Positions 24,801 to 33,055 of a DNA stretch of 38,413 bases are shown here, piece after piece. Below the pieces are notes generated by a model. It saw only the letters and a list, made by a program, of their open reading frames with translations. It made no database searches and was not told the DNA's origin. A program made the position numbers and the translations under genes. Location: NCBI RefSeq assembly GCF_007992495.1, contig NZ_BKAJ01000023.1, forward strand, positions 1 through 38,413. The letters are read 5' to 3'. This stretch comes from Reyranella soli (GTDB lineage Bacteria > Pseudomonadota > Alphaproteobacteria > Reyranellales > Reyranellaceae). The first letter of the stretch is position 1; the number at the start of each line of letters is the position of its first letter.

Positions 24801-25522
24801 GCTCAATGGGAAGCCCAATGGGAAGCCAGGTGGCGACGCTGGTGGGCAAGGAGGTCCGCACGCTCTTCACCTCACCGATCGCCTATGCGGTGATTGCCGT
24901 GTTCGTCGTGCTGAGCGGCTACACCTTCACGGTCTCGCTGATCGTCGCCAAGCAGGCGACCCTGGTGCACATCTTCTTCCAGTCGGCCGTCCAGCTGATC
25001 CTGCTGGTGCCGCTCATCACCATGCGCCAGTTCGCCGAGGAGCGGCGCAGCGGCACGCTCCAGCTTCTGCTGACGGCGCCCTTGCGCGAGGTCGACATCG
25101 TCGTCGCGAAGTTCATCGCCTGCATGGCGGTGCTGCTGGCGATGACCAGCCTGACGCTGGTCTATGCCGCGGTGCTGGCGACCTACGGCGATCCGGATTG
25201 GGGGCCGATCTACAGCGGCTACGCCGGACTCGTGATGCTGGGCGCGGCCCTGGTCTCGATCGGCTTGATGATTTCGGCGCTGACCGCCAACCAGATCGTT
25301 GCCGCCGTCGTGTCCCTCGGACTGTTCGGCATTCTCTGGGCGATCGACACGCTGGCGTCGCTGCTGCCGCAGCCTTTCGAGAATTGGGTGCTCGGCCTCT
25401 CGCTGCTGGCCCATTTCACGCCCTTCGCCGTCGGTGCGATGTATCTGTCCGACGTCGGCTTTTTCCTTTCAGTCATCCTGCTCGGCCTGTTCCTGACGGT
25501 CCGGGCCCTGGCGCGGCGCTGA
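24797..25522 (+). CDS. ABC-2 type permease (GldF-like)
   Basis: A 241-residue inner-membrane permease with about six hydrophobic segments. It begins with VATLVGKEVRTLFTSPIAYAVIAVFVVLSGYTF and has the conserved cytoplasmic LITMRQFAEERRSGTLQLLLTAPLREVDIVVAKF block, which marks GldF/ABC-2 permeases. It is encoded 4 nt inside the ATPase gene and 3 nt before the GldG-like gene. In Bacteroidetes, GldA, GldF and GldG form an ABC complex linked to gliding and type IX secretion. In proteobacteria the related clusters have no settled function. Confidence 0.92.
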   Translation: MSSMGSPMGSQVATLVGKEVRTLFTSPIAYAVIAVFVVLSGYTFTVSLIVAKQATLVHIFFQSAVQLILLVPLITMRQFAEERRSGTLQLLLTAPLREVDIVVAKFIACMAVLLAMTSLTLVYAAVLATYGDPDWGPIYSGYAGLVMLGAALVSIGLMISALTANQIVAAVVSLGLFGILWAIDTLASLLPQPFENWVLGLSLLAHFTPFAVGAMYLSDVGFFLSVILLGLFLTVRALARR

Positions 25523-25525
25523 GCG

Positions 25526-27055
25526 ATGCATCACGGGCATGCCGTCGAGCTCCATGCGCTGATGTGGGCGGCGGGCTGGATTGTCGCCGTAATGATGCTC
25601 TTTGCGGCCGGCGTGCGGCTGCCGCTCGCGACGGGCCTGGGGGCCATTGGATCGAGGCTCTATGCGGCAGGCTGCGTCCTGGCCGCGCTCGGCGTCTGGG
25701 TGCTGGCCAATGTCGCGCTCCATCTCAACGACACCCACATCGACGTCACCCGGGAGAAGGTCTACACGCCGTCGGCCACGGCAATGGCGGTAGTCGACGA
25801 GCTTCGGACACCGGTCAACATCACCTATTTCTACCGTTCCGATGATCCCGTCGGGCAGCGCGCGCGCAACATCCTGGAGGTGATGGGCCGGCGCAATCCG
25901 ATGCTCACCGTTCTCACCGTCGATCCCGACAAGCAGCCGGAGCTGGCTCGTCGCGAGGGCGTGCGGCTGTACAACGCCGCGATCGTCGAGGCAGCCGGTC
26001 GGCGCGTCCTGATCCAGGGCACCGACGAGGCCGAGATCGCCATCGGCATCCAGCGCGTGCTGCGCACACGTTCGCTCACCGTCTGCTTCCTCGAAGGTCA
26101 TGGCGAGTTCTCGATGGACGGCTTCGAGTTCCACACGCATCTCGAGGGCGTGTCCGACCACAGCCACGGCGAAGCGTCCTCCCAGGTCATCGAGACGGCC
26201 GGCCACGGCGTCGGACGCCTGCGCCGGGTCCTGGAAGCACAGGGTTATGTCACCCGGAAGCTCGTCCTGGCGACGAGCGGCGCGGTGCCGAGCGATTGTA
26301 CGATCGTCCTGGTGGCCAACCCGCGCACGACGTTCCTGCCGGCGGAAAGTGCCGCGCTTCAGTCCTATCTCGCCGGCGGTGGCAGCGCGCTGTTCATGCT
26401 CGACCTCGGCTTCGTGCCGGAGGCGGGCCTTGCGAAGCTGCTGTCGGACCTCGGGGTCCAGCTCGAGCAGCAGGTGGTCGTCGATCCGCTGAGCCACTAT
26501 CACCGCGATGCCGAGATGGTGGCGGTGACGGGCTACGATCAGCATCCGATCACCCGCACGCTGTCGCTGACCTTCTTCCCCGGCATCCGGCCACTGACGT
26601 TGACGAAGCCGGCGCCGGGCGTGGAGGTGACGCCGATCCTGCAGAGCAGCCGCGACAGCTATGCCCGGCCGGTGTCGGCCGCGGAGGCGCGCTCCACCGA
26701 GGGTGCCTCTGCTCGCGCGGCCCAGGTCGCAGACGTGCGGCCGCGCGTGCTGGGTATCGCCGCCGAGGGGACGCTGGCGCCGGGCACATCGCCGTTCAGG
26801 GCGGTGGTGATCGGCGACGGCGACTTCGCCAGCAACTCCTTCCTGCCGTACATGTCGAACAGCGACCTGATGGTGGCGGCGGTGCGATGGCTGGCTCACG
26901 AGGAGCGGGGCACCGCCGTCCGCACCCGCATTCCCGTGCCGCCGATGATCCTGCTGACGGCGGCGCAGAGCCGCTGGATCTTCATCGTGATCGTCATCCT
27001 GCTGCCGCTGACGGTGATCGGGATCGGCGGTGTGGTCTGGTGGATGAGGCGATGA
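25526..27055 (+). CDS. GldG-like ABC auxiliary membrane protein with His-rich patch
   Basis: A 509-residue protein with two N-terminal membrane segments (about 12-30 and 42-64), a large extracytoplasmic domain of the ABC-auxiliary (GldG) type and a C-terminal membrane anchor (about 487-507). The THIDVTREKVYTPS opening and CFLEGHGEF (187-195) are family landmarks. The N-terminus MHHGHAVELH and the segment 192-227 (H192, H203, H205, H212, H214, H227) are unusually histidine-rich, including HTHLEGVSDHSHGE. This could bind metal. It overlaps the next gene by 4 nt. It is assumed to act in the same complex as the ATPase and permease. Confidence 0.88.
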   Translation: MHHGHAVELHALMWAAGWIVAVMMLFAAGVRLPLATGLGAIGSRLYAAGCVLAALGVWVLANVALHLNDTHIDVTREKVYTPSATAMAVVDELRTPVNITYFYRSDDPVGQRARNILEVMGRRNPMLTVLTVDPDKQPELARREGVRLYNAAIVEAAGRRVLIQGTDEAEIAIGIQRVLRTRSLTVCFLEGHGEFSMDGFEFHTHLEGVSDHSHGEASSQVIETAGHGVGRLRRVLEAQGYVTRKLVLATSGAVPSDCTIVLVANPRTTFLPAESAALQSYLAGGGSALFMLDLGFVPEAGLAKLLSDLGVQLEQQVVVDPLSHYHRDAEMVAVTGYDQHPITRTLSLTFFPGIRPLTLTKPAPGVEVTPILQSSRDSYARPVSAAEARSTEGASARAAQVADVRPRVLGIAAEGTLAPGTSPFRAVVIGDGDFASNSFLPYMSNSDLMVAAVRWLAHEERGTAVRTRIPVPPMILLTAAQSRWIFIVIVILLPLTVIGIGGVVWWMRR

Positions 27056-27606
27056 ATACGCTCTCGCTCCGGCGTCTCGCCCTGCCGCTGCTTGCGATGC
27101 TGGCGCTGGCCTACTTGGTGGCGATGGTCGTGACCGGCGCCCAGCCGGTGCAGCGCCAGCTCGTGAAGTTCGAGGCGAAGGGTGTTTTGCCGATCGAGCC
27201 CGAGGCGGTGCAGAGGGTCACGCTCGGCCAGCGGGGACGCGAGCTCGTGCTCACGCGCCGTGGCGACGGAGGGTGGGCACTGGAGGCCGGCGGCACGGTC
27301 GAAGGGGCTGCCGCGACTCATCTCGATACCGCGATCAAAATGCTGCACCGGTCGGGGCCGGTCCGCGAGATCGCGCCCGAGGAGCTGTCGGGCGTCGACA
27401 CACGTCCGTTTGGTCTCGACGAGCCGGTCGTGATGGCAACGCTCGCCGGAGCGGGCGGGCGCCCGCTGGCGGTGCGCTTCGGTGCCCTCAATCCGGAAGG
27501 TTTCCTGCAGTACATGCGGATCGATGGCGATCCCAAGGTCTACCTGATGTCGCGCTTCATTGGCGCCGAGTGGTTGGCGGCGCTTGAGGGCGTGAAGCCG
27601 AAATGA
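27052..27606 (+). CDS. Short DUF4340-like membrane-anchored protein
   Basis: A 184-residue protein with one N-terminal membrane segment (LALPLLAMLALAYLVAMVV). A domain follows that resembles the first part of DUF4340 proteins (VQRVTLGQRGRELVLTRRGDGGWALE, LDTAIKMLHRSGPVREI, PFGLDEPVVMATLAGAGGRPLAVRFG). DUF4340 genes usually follow gldG-like genes in such clusters, but the protein is commonly longer, so this version is trimmed. The start ATG at 27052 sits in the ATGA overlap with the preceding stop. It overlaps the HupE-like gene by 4 nt (27603-27606). It probably belongs to the extracytoplasmic part of the ABC complex. Confidence 0.82.
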   Translation: MNTLSLRRLALPLLAMLALAYLVAMVVTGAQPVQRQLVKFEAKGVLPIEPEAVQRVTLGQRGRELVLTRRGDGGWALEAGGTVEGAAATHLDTAIKMLHRSGPVREIAPEELSGVDTRPFGLDEPVVMATLAGAGGRPLAVRFGALNPEGFLQYMRIDGDPKVYLMSRFIGAEWLAALEGVKPK

Positions 27607-28640
27607 GGTGGCTCGGCGCCCTGGTCGCTGCAACGGTCGCGATGCTCGCCGTCGGTGTCGCCGTCGCGCACCTGGGAGGGACGACCGGCTATGCCACCGT
27701 GTCGATTACCGGGCAGTCGGTGCGCTACGCGCTTTCGTTGCCCGGCGAGGGGCTGGGCGATTCCACGCGGGACCTGCGTGAATTCGCGGCCGCGGTGGCG
27801 CGGCACGTCGCGATCGAAGCCGATGGTGCGGCCTGCTCCGGCGTTCCGGCGGAGACGAGGCAGCCGTCGGCCGGGCGCGCCAATATCGAGATCGTCGTGC
27901 TCTACGCCTGTGCGGCGCCGATACGCACGCTCGCGATCCGCGACGGCATCGACGCCTTGCTCGGCGTCGACCATCACACGATCGCCGACATCCAATGGCC
28001 GGGCGGCGCCAAGCAGGTGATTTTCGAGAAGGGGCAGCGCTCGGCAAGCGTCGTCATCGCAAGCGGTGCATCGCCCGAGGCCAGGTCGACCGGCAAGTTC
28101 GTCTTCTACCTCGGCCTAGGTGTCGAGCACATCATCGGCGGCGTCGACCATCTGCTGTTCCTGCTGGCCCTGCTGGCGCTCTCCACGAGCCTTTGGCAGA
28201 CGGTGAAGATCGTCACCGCCTTCACGGTGGCCCACAGCATCACCCTGAGCCTGGCCGCACTTGGCCTGGTCGAGGTGCCGTCGTCGATCGTCGAGCCGCT
28301 GATCGCCGCTTCGATCGTCTGGGTCGCCGTGGAGAACCTCGTGGCTCCCGCCGGGGTAGGGCGGCGTTGGCTGATCGCCGCCGTCTTCGGGCTGGTCCAT
28401 GGCCTGGGCTTCGCCTCGGCGCTCGCCGAGCTCGGCCTGCCGCGCGACGCCCTGGTGCGGGCGCTGATCGGCTTCAACATCGGCGTCGAGCTGGGCCAGC
28501 TCGCCTTCGTCGTCGTGGTCATGCCGCCGCTCGTTTGGGCGTCGCGCCCCGGCCGCCTGCCGCGTCTGCCGCAGATCCTGTCGGTGATCGTGGCCGTGGT
28601 GGGCGCGGTGTGGTTGGTCGAACGCCTTCTCGCTGTGTGA
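27603..28640 (+). CDS. HupE/UreJ-family membrane protein
   Basis: A 345-residue membrane protein. A signal or first membrane segment (about 5-23) leads into an extracytoplasmic region to about 165. A six-helix HupE/UreJ core follows, with GVEHIIGGVDHLLFLLAL (173-190), FTVAHSITLSLA (207-218), FGLVHGLGFASALAE (262-276) and FNIGVELGQL (291-300). H176, D182, H183, H211, H266 and E296 are candidate metal ligands. Characterised HupE/UreJ proteins move nickel or cobalt. Members of this longer subgroup are uncharacterised. Its tight coupling to a Gld-type ABC operon is notable. No NikR box was seen before the operon. Confidence 0.87.
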   Translation: MRWLGALVAATVAMLAVGVAVAHLGGTTGYATVSITGQSVRYALSLPGEGLGDSTRDLREFAAAVARHVAIEADGAACSGVPAETRQPSAGRANIEIVVLYACAAPIRTLAIRDGIDALLGVDHHTIADIQWPGGAKQVIFEKGQRSASVVIASGASPEARSTGKFVFYLGLGVEHIIGGVDHLLFLLALLALSTSLWQTVKIVTAFTVAHSITLSLAALGLVEVPSSIVEPLIAASIVWVAVENLVAPAGVGRRWLIAAVFGLVHGLGFASALAELGLPRDALVRALIGFNIGVELGQLAFVVVVMPPLVWASRPGRLPRLPQILSVIVAVVGAVWLVERLLAV

Positions 28641-28641
28641 A

Positions 28642-28672
28642 GCGAGCACTCTCGCGCAGGGCGAGGGCTTTT
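28642..28672 (+). terminator. Possible terminator after the HupE-like gene
   Basis: GCGAG/CTCGC (28642-28646 and 28651-28655) can form a 5-bp stem. CTCGC (28651-28655) can alternatively pair with GCGAG at 28661-28665, followed by GGCTTTTG. These alternatives just before a short T run suggest a weak terminator at the end of the five-gene operon. Confidence 0.4.
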
Positions 28673-28708
28673 GCTTTGATGGACGCCAAATTCGGGAGGA
28701 GAGATGCG

Positions 28709-30001
28709 ATGTCCTTGGTTCGTGTGATCGCTGTCGCAGCACTAGCGGCGTCCGTCGGCCTGCATGCTGCCGCTCAGGGTATTCCCAAGGCGCAGTCGCC
28801 CGAGGAGGTGGGCTTCGTCGCGACGCGGCTGAAGCACCTGTCGGACCGCATCGAGGAGGGCGTGAAGAACAACGAGCTGCCGGGCGCCGTCGTGCTGATC
28901 GCGCGCAATGGCAAGCTGGTGATGTTCGATTCCTTCGGCTTCCGAGACAGGGACGCCAAGGTGCCGATGACCAACGACACCATCTTCCGCATCGCCTCGA
29001 TGACCAAGCCGATCGTCAGCGTCGCCACCATGATGCTGATGGAGGAGGGCAAGCTCACGCTGGCCGACCCGGTATCGCGCTATATCCCGGCCTTCGCCGA
29101 CACCAAGGTCGCGGTCGAGAAGAAGAAGGAGGACGGCACGGTCGAGTATGAATTGGAGCCGCAGACCCGGCCGATGACCGTGCAGGACCTGCTGCGCCAC
29201 ACCTCGGGCCTGACCTACGGCGTGCCGGGCGCCAACCGGCTGAAGCAGTCCTATCTCGACTTGAACGTGAACGACCGCAACCAGACCACTGCCGAGATGG
29301 CCGACAAGCTCGCCAAGCTGTCGCTGGTCTATCAGCCTGGCACGACCTGGGAATATTCCATGTCGACCGACGTGCTGGGCCGTGTCGTCGAGGTCGCGTC
29401 AGGCATGCCGCTCGACAAGTTCATCGAGGAGCGCATCACCAAGCCGCTCAAGATGGGTGACACCGGCTTCGAGGTCGCGGCCGACAAGAAGGTGCGCGGC
29501 GCCAAGCCGATGAAGGAGGGGCCCAAGAACGAGCTGCCCTCGATCCCCGACGTCACCGAGAAGTTCACCTGGCGGTCGGGCGGCGGCGGCATGGTGTCGA
29601 CGGCGGCCGACTACGCCCGCTTCCTGCAGATGTTCGCCAACGGCGGCCAGCTCGACGGCGTGCGGCTGCTGTCGCGCAAGAGCATCGACCTGATGACGGC
29701 CGATGCCCTGCCGCCCGATATCAAGATGGGCGCCGGCATGCAGGCCTTCGAGGCGCTCGAGCCCTCCGCGCGCATGGGGCAGGGCTTCGGACTGGGCTTC
29801 GCCGTGCGTACCGACCAGGGCCGCAATCCGCTGCCCGGCTCGCCCGGCGACTACTACTGGGGGGGCGCCTATGGCACCTATTTCTGGCACGATCCGCGGG
29901 AGCGGATGTACGTGGTGTTCATGATGCAGTCGCCGGTGGCGCGGCTGCGCTACCGCTACCTGCTGCGCGATCTGGTCTATCAGGCGCTGATCGGGAACTA
30001 G
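28709..30001 (+). CDS. Exported serine hydrolase (class C beta-lactamase/esterase family)
   Basis: A 430-residue member of the serine hydrolase family with a signal peptide (MSLVRVIAVAALAASVGLHAAAQG). The nucleophile motif is S97-M-T-K100 in FRIASMTKPIVS. TVQDLLRHTSGLTYG, WEYSMSTDVLGRVVE (the Y-x-x second motif, with M rather than N) and the C-terminal YYWGGAYGTYFWHDP block complete the pattern of EstB-type esterases and 1,4-butanediol-diacrylate-like esterases. The start at 28709 follows GGGAGGAGAG with good spacing. A true beta-lactamase role is unlikely. It lies 68 nt after the HupE-like gene and is probably separately transcribed. Confidence 0.92.
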   Translation: MSLVRVIAVAALAASVGLHAAAQGIPKAQSPEEVGFVATRLKHLSDRIEEGVKNNELPGAVVLIARNGKLVMFDSFGFRDRDAKVPMTNDTIFRIASMTKPIVSVATMMLMEEGKLTLADPVSRYIPAFADTKVAVEKKKEDGTVEYELEPQTRPMTVQDLLRHTSGLTYGVPGANRLKQSYLDLNVNDRNQTTAEMADKLAKLSLVYQPGTTWEYSMSTDVLGRVVEVASGMPLDKFIEERITKPLKMGDTGFEVAADKKVRGAKPMKEGPKNELPSIPDVTEKFTWRSGGGGMVSTAADYARFLQMFANGGQLDGVRLLSRKSIDLMTADALPPDIKMGAGMQAFEALEPSARMGQGFGLGFAVRTDQGRNPLPGSPGDYYWGGAYGTYFWHDPRERMYVVFMMQSPVARLRYRYLLRDLVYQALIGN

Positions 30002-30026
30002 GAGCTTGTATGATGTGAAAGAACAG

Positions 30027-30135
30027 CCTCACCCTGAGGAGCGGCCGCAGGCCGCGTCTCGAAGGGTGGGAACCAGTCTTGCTGTAGCCCATCCTTCGAG
30101 ACGCCGTGCTTCGCACGGCTCCTCAGGATGAGGTG
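30027..30135. repeat. Mosaic inverted-repeat intergenic element
   Basis: The left half (30027-30069; blocks CACCCTGAGGAGC and GCGTCTCGAAGGGTGGG) is an imperfect inverted copy of the right half (30088-30135; CCCATCCTTCGAGACGC and GCTCCTCAGGATGAGGTG). Each half contains an internal hairpin of variable sequence. This ccctgaggag/ctcgaagg design is typical of small palindromic elements repeated many times in alphaproteobacterial genomes. It lies between the serine hydrolase and hsp20. Confidence 0.82.
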
Positions 30136-30180
30136 ATGTCTGGGGATGCGAATCCCAAAACCACTTCCTATATGGGACCA

Positions 30181-30606
30181 ATGGCCAACGAAGATCCCCG
30201 CAACTGGATGTGGTCCGAGGCGCTGCAGATGCTGGCGCGTGCGGAGCGGCTGCATCGCGAAGTGTTCACTCCGCCGCAGGTTTCGCGGCGCGGCGTCAAC
30301 TGGGAGCCGCCGATCGACGTGCTGGAGACCCAGGACGCCGTCCTGATCCTGGTCGCGCTGCCCGGCGTCGATCCCGACAAGGTCGAGATCGTCATCCACA
30401 ATAGCGGGCTGTCGATCGCGGGCGAGCGCGTGCTGCCGCAGGAACTGCGCACGGCCGTCATCCATCGCCTGGAGCTGCCGCAGGGCCGCTTCGAGCGGCA
30501 TATTCCGCTGCCGGCCGGCCGCTATGAGGCGCCGCAGAGCGCCGTCGTCAACGGCTGCCTGGTGATCAGGCTGCCCAAGGCCTCTCGGCCGAGGAGCGCG
30601 CCATGA
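30181..30606 (+). CDS. Hsp20/alpha-crystallin small heat-shock protein
   Basis: A 141-residue small heat-shock protein that should hold unfolding proteins in the cytoplasm. The alpha-crystallin domain spans about 43-132: WEPPIDVLETQDAVLILVALPGVDPDKVEI, then QGRFERHIPLP and the family motif A-V-V-N124-G125-x-L-x-I. The C-terminal I-x-I tail motif is absent. The frame is open upstream into the palindromic repeat; the ATG at 30181 was chosen because earlier residues derive from the repeat, and 30172 is also possible. It overlaps lon by 4 nt, so the two proteostasis proteins are translationally coupled. Confidence 0.9.
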   Translation: MANEDPRNWMWSEALQMLARAERLHREVFTPPQVSRRGVNWEPPIDVLETQDAVLILVALPGVDPDKVEIVIHNSGLSIAGERVLPQELRTAVIHRLELPQGRFERHIPLPAGRYEAPQSAVVNGCLVIRLPKASRPRSAP

Positions 30607-32963
30607 GCCCGCCCGATGTGAGCCCGGGCACGCCCGGCCAGCCCCTCCAGTCGCTGCCGTCCGACGCCTTCATCGTCGTGCCAGTGCGCAACACCGTGCT
30701 GTTCCCCGAGATCGTCTTCCCGATCACGCTCGGCCGGCCGGCGACCATCGCCGCCGCCCAGCAGGCCGTGCGCGAGCAGCGCCAGATCCTGATCGTGCTG
30801 CAGCGCGAGGCCGAGAAGGACGACCCCAAGGCCGACGACCTCTACCGCGTCGGCACGGTCACCAACATCGTGCGCTACGTCACCACGCCGGACGGCAATC
30901 ACATGGTGATCTGCCAGGGCGTGCAGCGCTTCCGCATCACCGAGTTCGTCGATGGCCAGCCCTTCCTGATGGCGCGCGGCCTGCATCTCGCCGAGCCGAC
31001 GCCGGCCGGGCCGGAGGTCGAAGCGCGCTTCCTGGTGCTGCAGGGCCAGGTCGGCGAGATCCTGGAGCTGCTGCCGCGCGTGCCGCCGGAGCTGCGCCAG
31101 ACCGTCGAGGCGACGAGCTCGCCCGGCATGCTGGCCGACCTCGCGATCACCTATCTCGACGCCACGCCGGCCGAGAAGCAGGACATCCTGGAGACGCTCG
31201 ACCTGGTGCCGCGTCTCGACAAGGTTTCCAAGCTGCTGGCGCGTCGCCTGGAAGTGCTGCGGCTGTCGGCCGAGATCGGCAACAAGACCCGTGAATCGCT
31301 CGATTCGCGCCAGCGCGAAGTGCTGCTGCGCGAGCAGATGGCCGCCATCCAGAAGGAGCTGGGGGACGAGGGCTCCAACAAGCAGGAGCTGGCCGACCTC
31401 GAGAAGACGATCGCAGCGGCCAAGATGCCAACCGAGGTCGAGCAGGTCGCGAAGAAGGAGCTGCGCCGCCTGCAGCGCACGCCCGAGGCTGCCGCCGAGT
31501 ACAGCATGATCCGGACTTACCTGGACACGCTGATCGAGCTGCCGTGGGCGCCACCCGAGCCCAAGGATATCGACATCGCCGAGGCGCGCCGCGTCCTCGA
31601 CGCCGATCACTACGGCCTGGAGAAGATCAAGAAGCGCATCATCGAGTATCTCGCGGTGCGCAAGCTGGCGCCCGACGGCAAGGCGCCGATCCTGTGCTTC
31701 GTCGGCCCGCCCGGCGTCGGCAAGACCTCGCTCGGCCAGTCGATCGCCCGCGCCATGGGCCGCAAGTTCACGCGCATCAGCCTGGGCGGCCTGCATGACG
31801 AGGCCGAGATCCGCGGCCATCGCCGGACCTATATCGGCGCCATGCCGGGCAACGTCATCCAGGCGATTCGCAAGGTCGGCGCACGCGACTGCGTGATGAT
31901 GCTGGACGAGATCGACAAGATGGGCACCGGCATGCACGGCGATCCGTCGGCGGCGCTGCTGGAGGTGCTCGATCCCGAGCAGAATTCGACGTTCCGCGAC
32001 AACTATCTCGACGTGCCGTTCGACTTGAGCCGCGTCGTGTTCATCACCACGGCTAACATGCTCGAGACCATCCAGGGGCCGCTGCGCGACCGCATGGAGA
32101 TCATCGCGCTCACCGGCTACACGTCGGGCGAGAAGCTCGAGATCGCCAAACGCTACCTGGTACGCCGCCAGCTCGAGGCCAACGGCCTGAAGGCAGAGCA
32201 GGTCGAGATCGATGACGCGGCGCTTCGTGGCATCATCGACAGCTACACGCGTGAGGCGGGCGTGCGCAGTCTCGAGCGCGAGATCGGCCGCGTGCTGCGG
32301 TCGGTGGCGGTCGAGTTCGCCGAGGGCACTGCCAGCAAGAGGCATATCGGCGTTGCCGACCTCGAAAAGATCCTGGGGCCGGTGCGTTTCGAGAACGAGG
32401 TCGCCATGCGCTCGAGCGTGCCGGGCGTGGCCACGGGGCTCGCCTGGACGCCTGTGGGCGGCGACATCCTGTTCATCGAAGCGACGCGCACGCCGGGCAG
32501 CGGCAGGCTGCAGCTGACCGGACAGTTGGGCGAGGTCATGCGCGAGAGCGCTCAGGCTGCCTACAGTGTGGTGAAGAACATGGCGGCGTCGCTCAAGATC
32601 GACCAGAGCCTGATCGAGAAGAGTGACATCCACGTCCACGTGCCGGCCGGCGCCACGCCCAAGGACGGGCCGAGCGCGGGTGTGGCCATGTTCATGGCGC
32701 TCACTTCGCTGTTCACCGGGCGCGTGATCCGCAGCGACACGGCGATGACGGGCGAGATCAGCCTGCGCGGCCTGGTGCTGCCGGTCGGCGGCATCAAGGA
32801 GAAGGTCGTGGCCGCCGCGGCCGCCGGCATCACCCGCGTGATGCTGCCGGCCCGCAACAGGCGCGACTACGACGACATCCCCGAGGAAGTGCGCAACAAG
32901 CTCGAGTTCGTCTGGCTGGAGAAGGTCGACGACGCCGTTGCGGCCGGGCTGCAGCCCGCATAG
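30603..32963 (+). CDS. lon: ATP-dependent protease Lon
   Basis: A 786-residue LonA protease: a substrate-binding LAN domain (about 18-215; IVVPVRNTVLFPEIVFPI), a coiled helical region, an AAA+ domain with Walker A G368-PPGVGKT-375 and Walker B VMMLDEIDKM, and a C-terminal Ser-Lys protease domain. The catalytic pair is S691 (PKDGPSAGVAM) and K734 (GGIKEKVVA), with the expected spacing of 43. Length is normal. It degrades misfolded and regulatory proteins in the cytoplasm. Its start overlaps hsp20 by 4 nt, an arrangement that ties holding of damaged proteins to their removal. This may be a second lon of the genome, which the window cannot show. Confidence 0.97.
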   Translation: MSPPDVSPGTPGQPLQSLPSDAFIVVPVRNTVLFPEIVFPITLGRPATIAAAQQAVREQRQILIVLQREAEKDDPKADDLYRVGTVTNIVRYVTTPDGNHMVICQGVQRFRITEFVDGQPFLMARGLHLAEPTPAGPEVEARFLVLQGQVGEILELLPRVPPELRQTVEATSSPGMLADLAITYLDATPAEKQDILETLDLVPRLDKVSKLLARRLEVLRLSAEIGNKTRESLDSRQREVLLREQMAAIQKELGDEGSNKQELADLEKTIAAAKMPTEVEQVAKKELRRLQRTPEAAAEYSMIRTYLDTLIELPWAPPEPKDIDIAEARRVLDADHYGLEKIKKRIIEYLAVRKLAPDGKAPILCFVGPPGVGKTSLGQSIARAMGRKFTRISLGGLHDEAEIRGHRRTYIGAMPGNVIQAIRKVGARDCVMMLDEIDKMGTGMHGDPSAALLEVLDPEQNSTFRDNYLDVPFDLSRVVFITTANMLETIQGPLRDRMEIIALTGYTSGEKLEIAKRYLVRRQLEANGLKAEQVEIDDAALRGIIDSYTREAGVRSLEREIGRVLRSVAVEFAEGTASKRHIGVADLEKILGPVRFENEVAMRSSVPGVATGLAWTPVGGDILFIEATRTPGSGRLQLTGQLGEVMRESAQAAYSVVKNMAASLKIDQSLIEKSDIHVHVPAGATPKDGPSAGVAMFMALTSLFTGRVIRSDTAMTGEISLRGLVLPVGGIKEKVVAAAAAGITRVMLPARNRRDYDDIPEEVRNKLEFVWLEKVDDAVAAGLQPA

Positions 32964-32969
32964 TTCATT

Positions 32970-33039
32970 GCCGGGAGCGCGCCACTCCGTGGCGCTCATG
33001 GTCTTCCGGACCGCGAGCCGGAGGCTCGCGGTCCGGAAG
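32970..33039. repeat. Double-hairpin element between convergent genes
   Basis: The first hairpin is GAGCG..GCCAC-TCC-GTGGC..GCTC near 32975-32997. The second is a perfect 17-bp stem (33003-33019 and 33023-33039; CTTCCGGACCGCGAGCC arm) with loop GGA. It separates lon from the leftward racemase gene and could terminate both. The ctcgcggtcc arm recurs in the element at 15923-16014, and the cactccgtggcgc hairpin resembles 38371-38413. Confidence 0.75.
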
Positions 33040-33055
33040 AGAATGAGAAGTTCGG

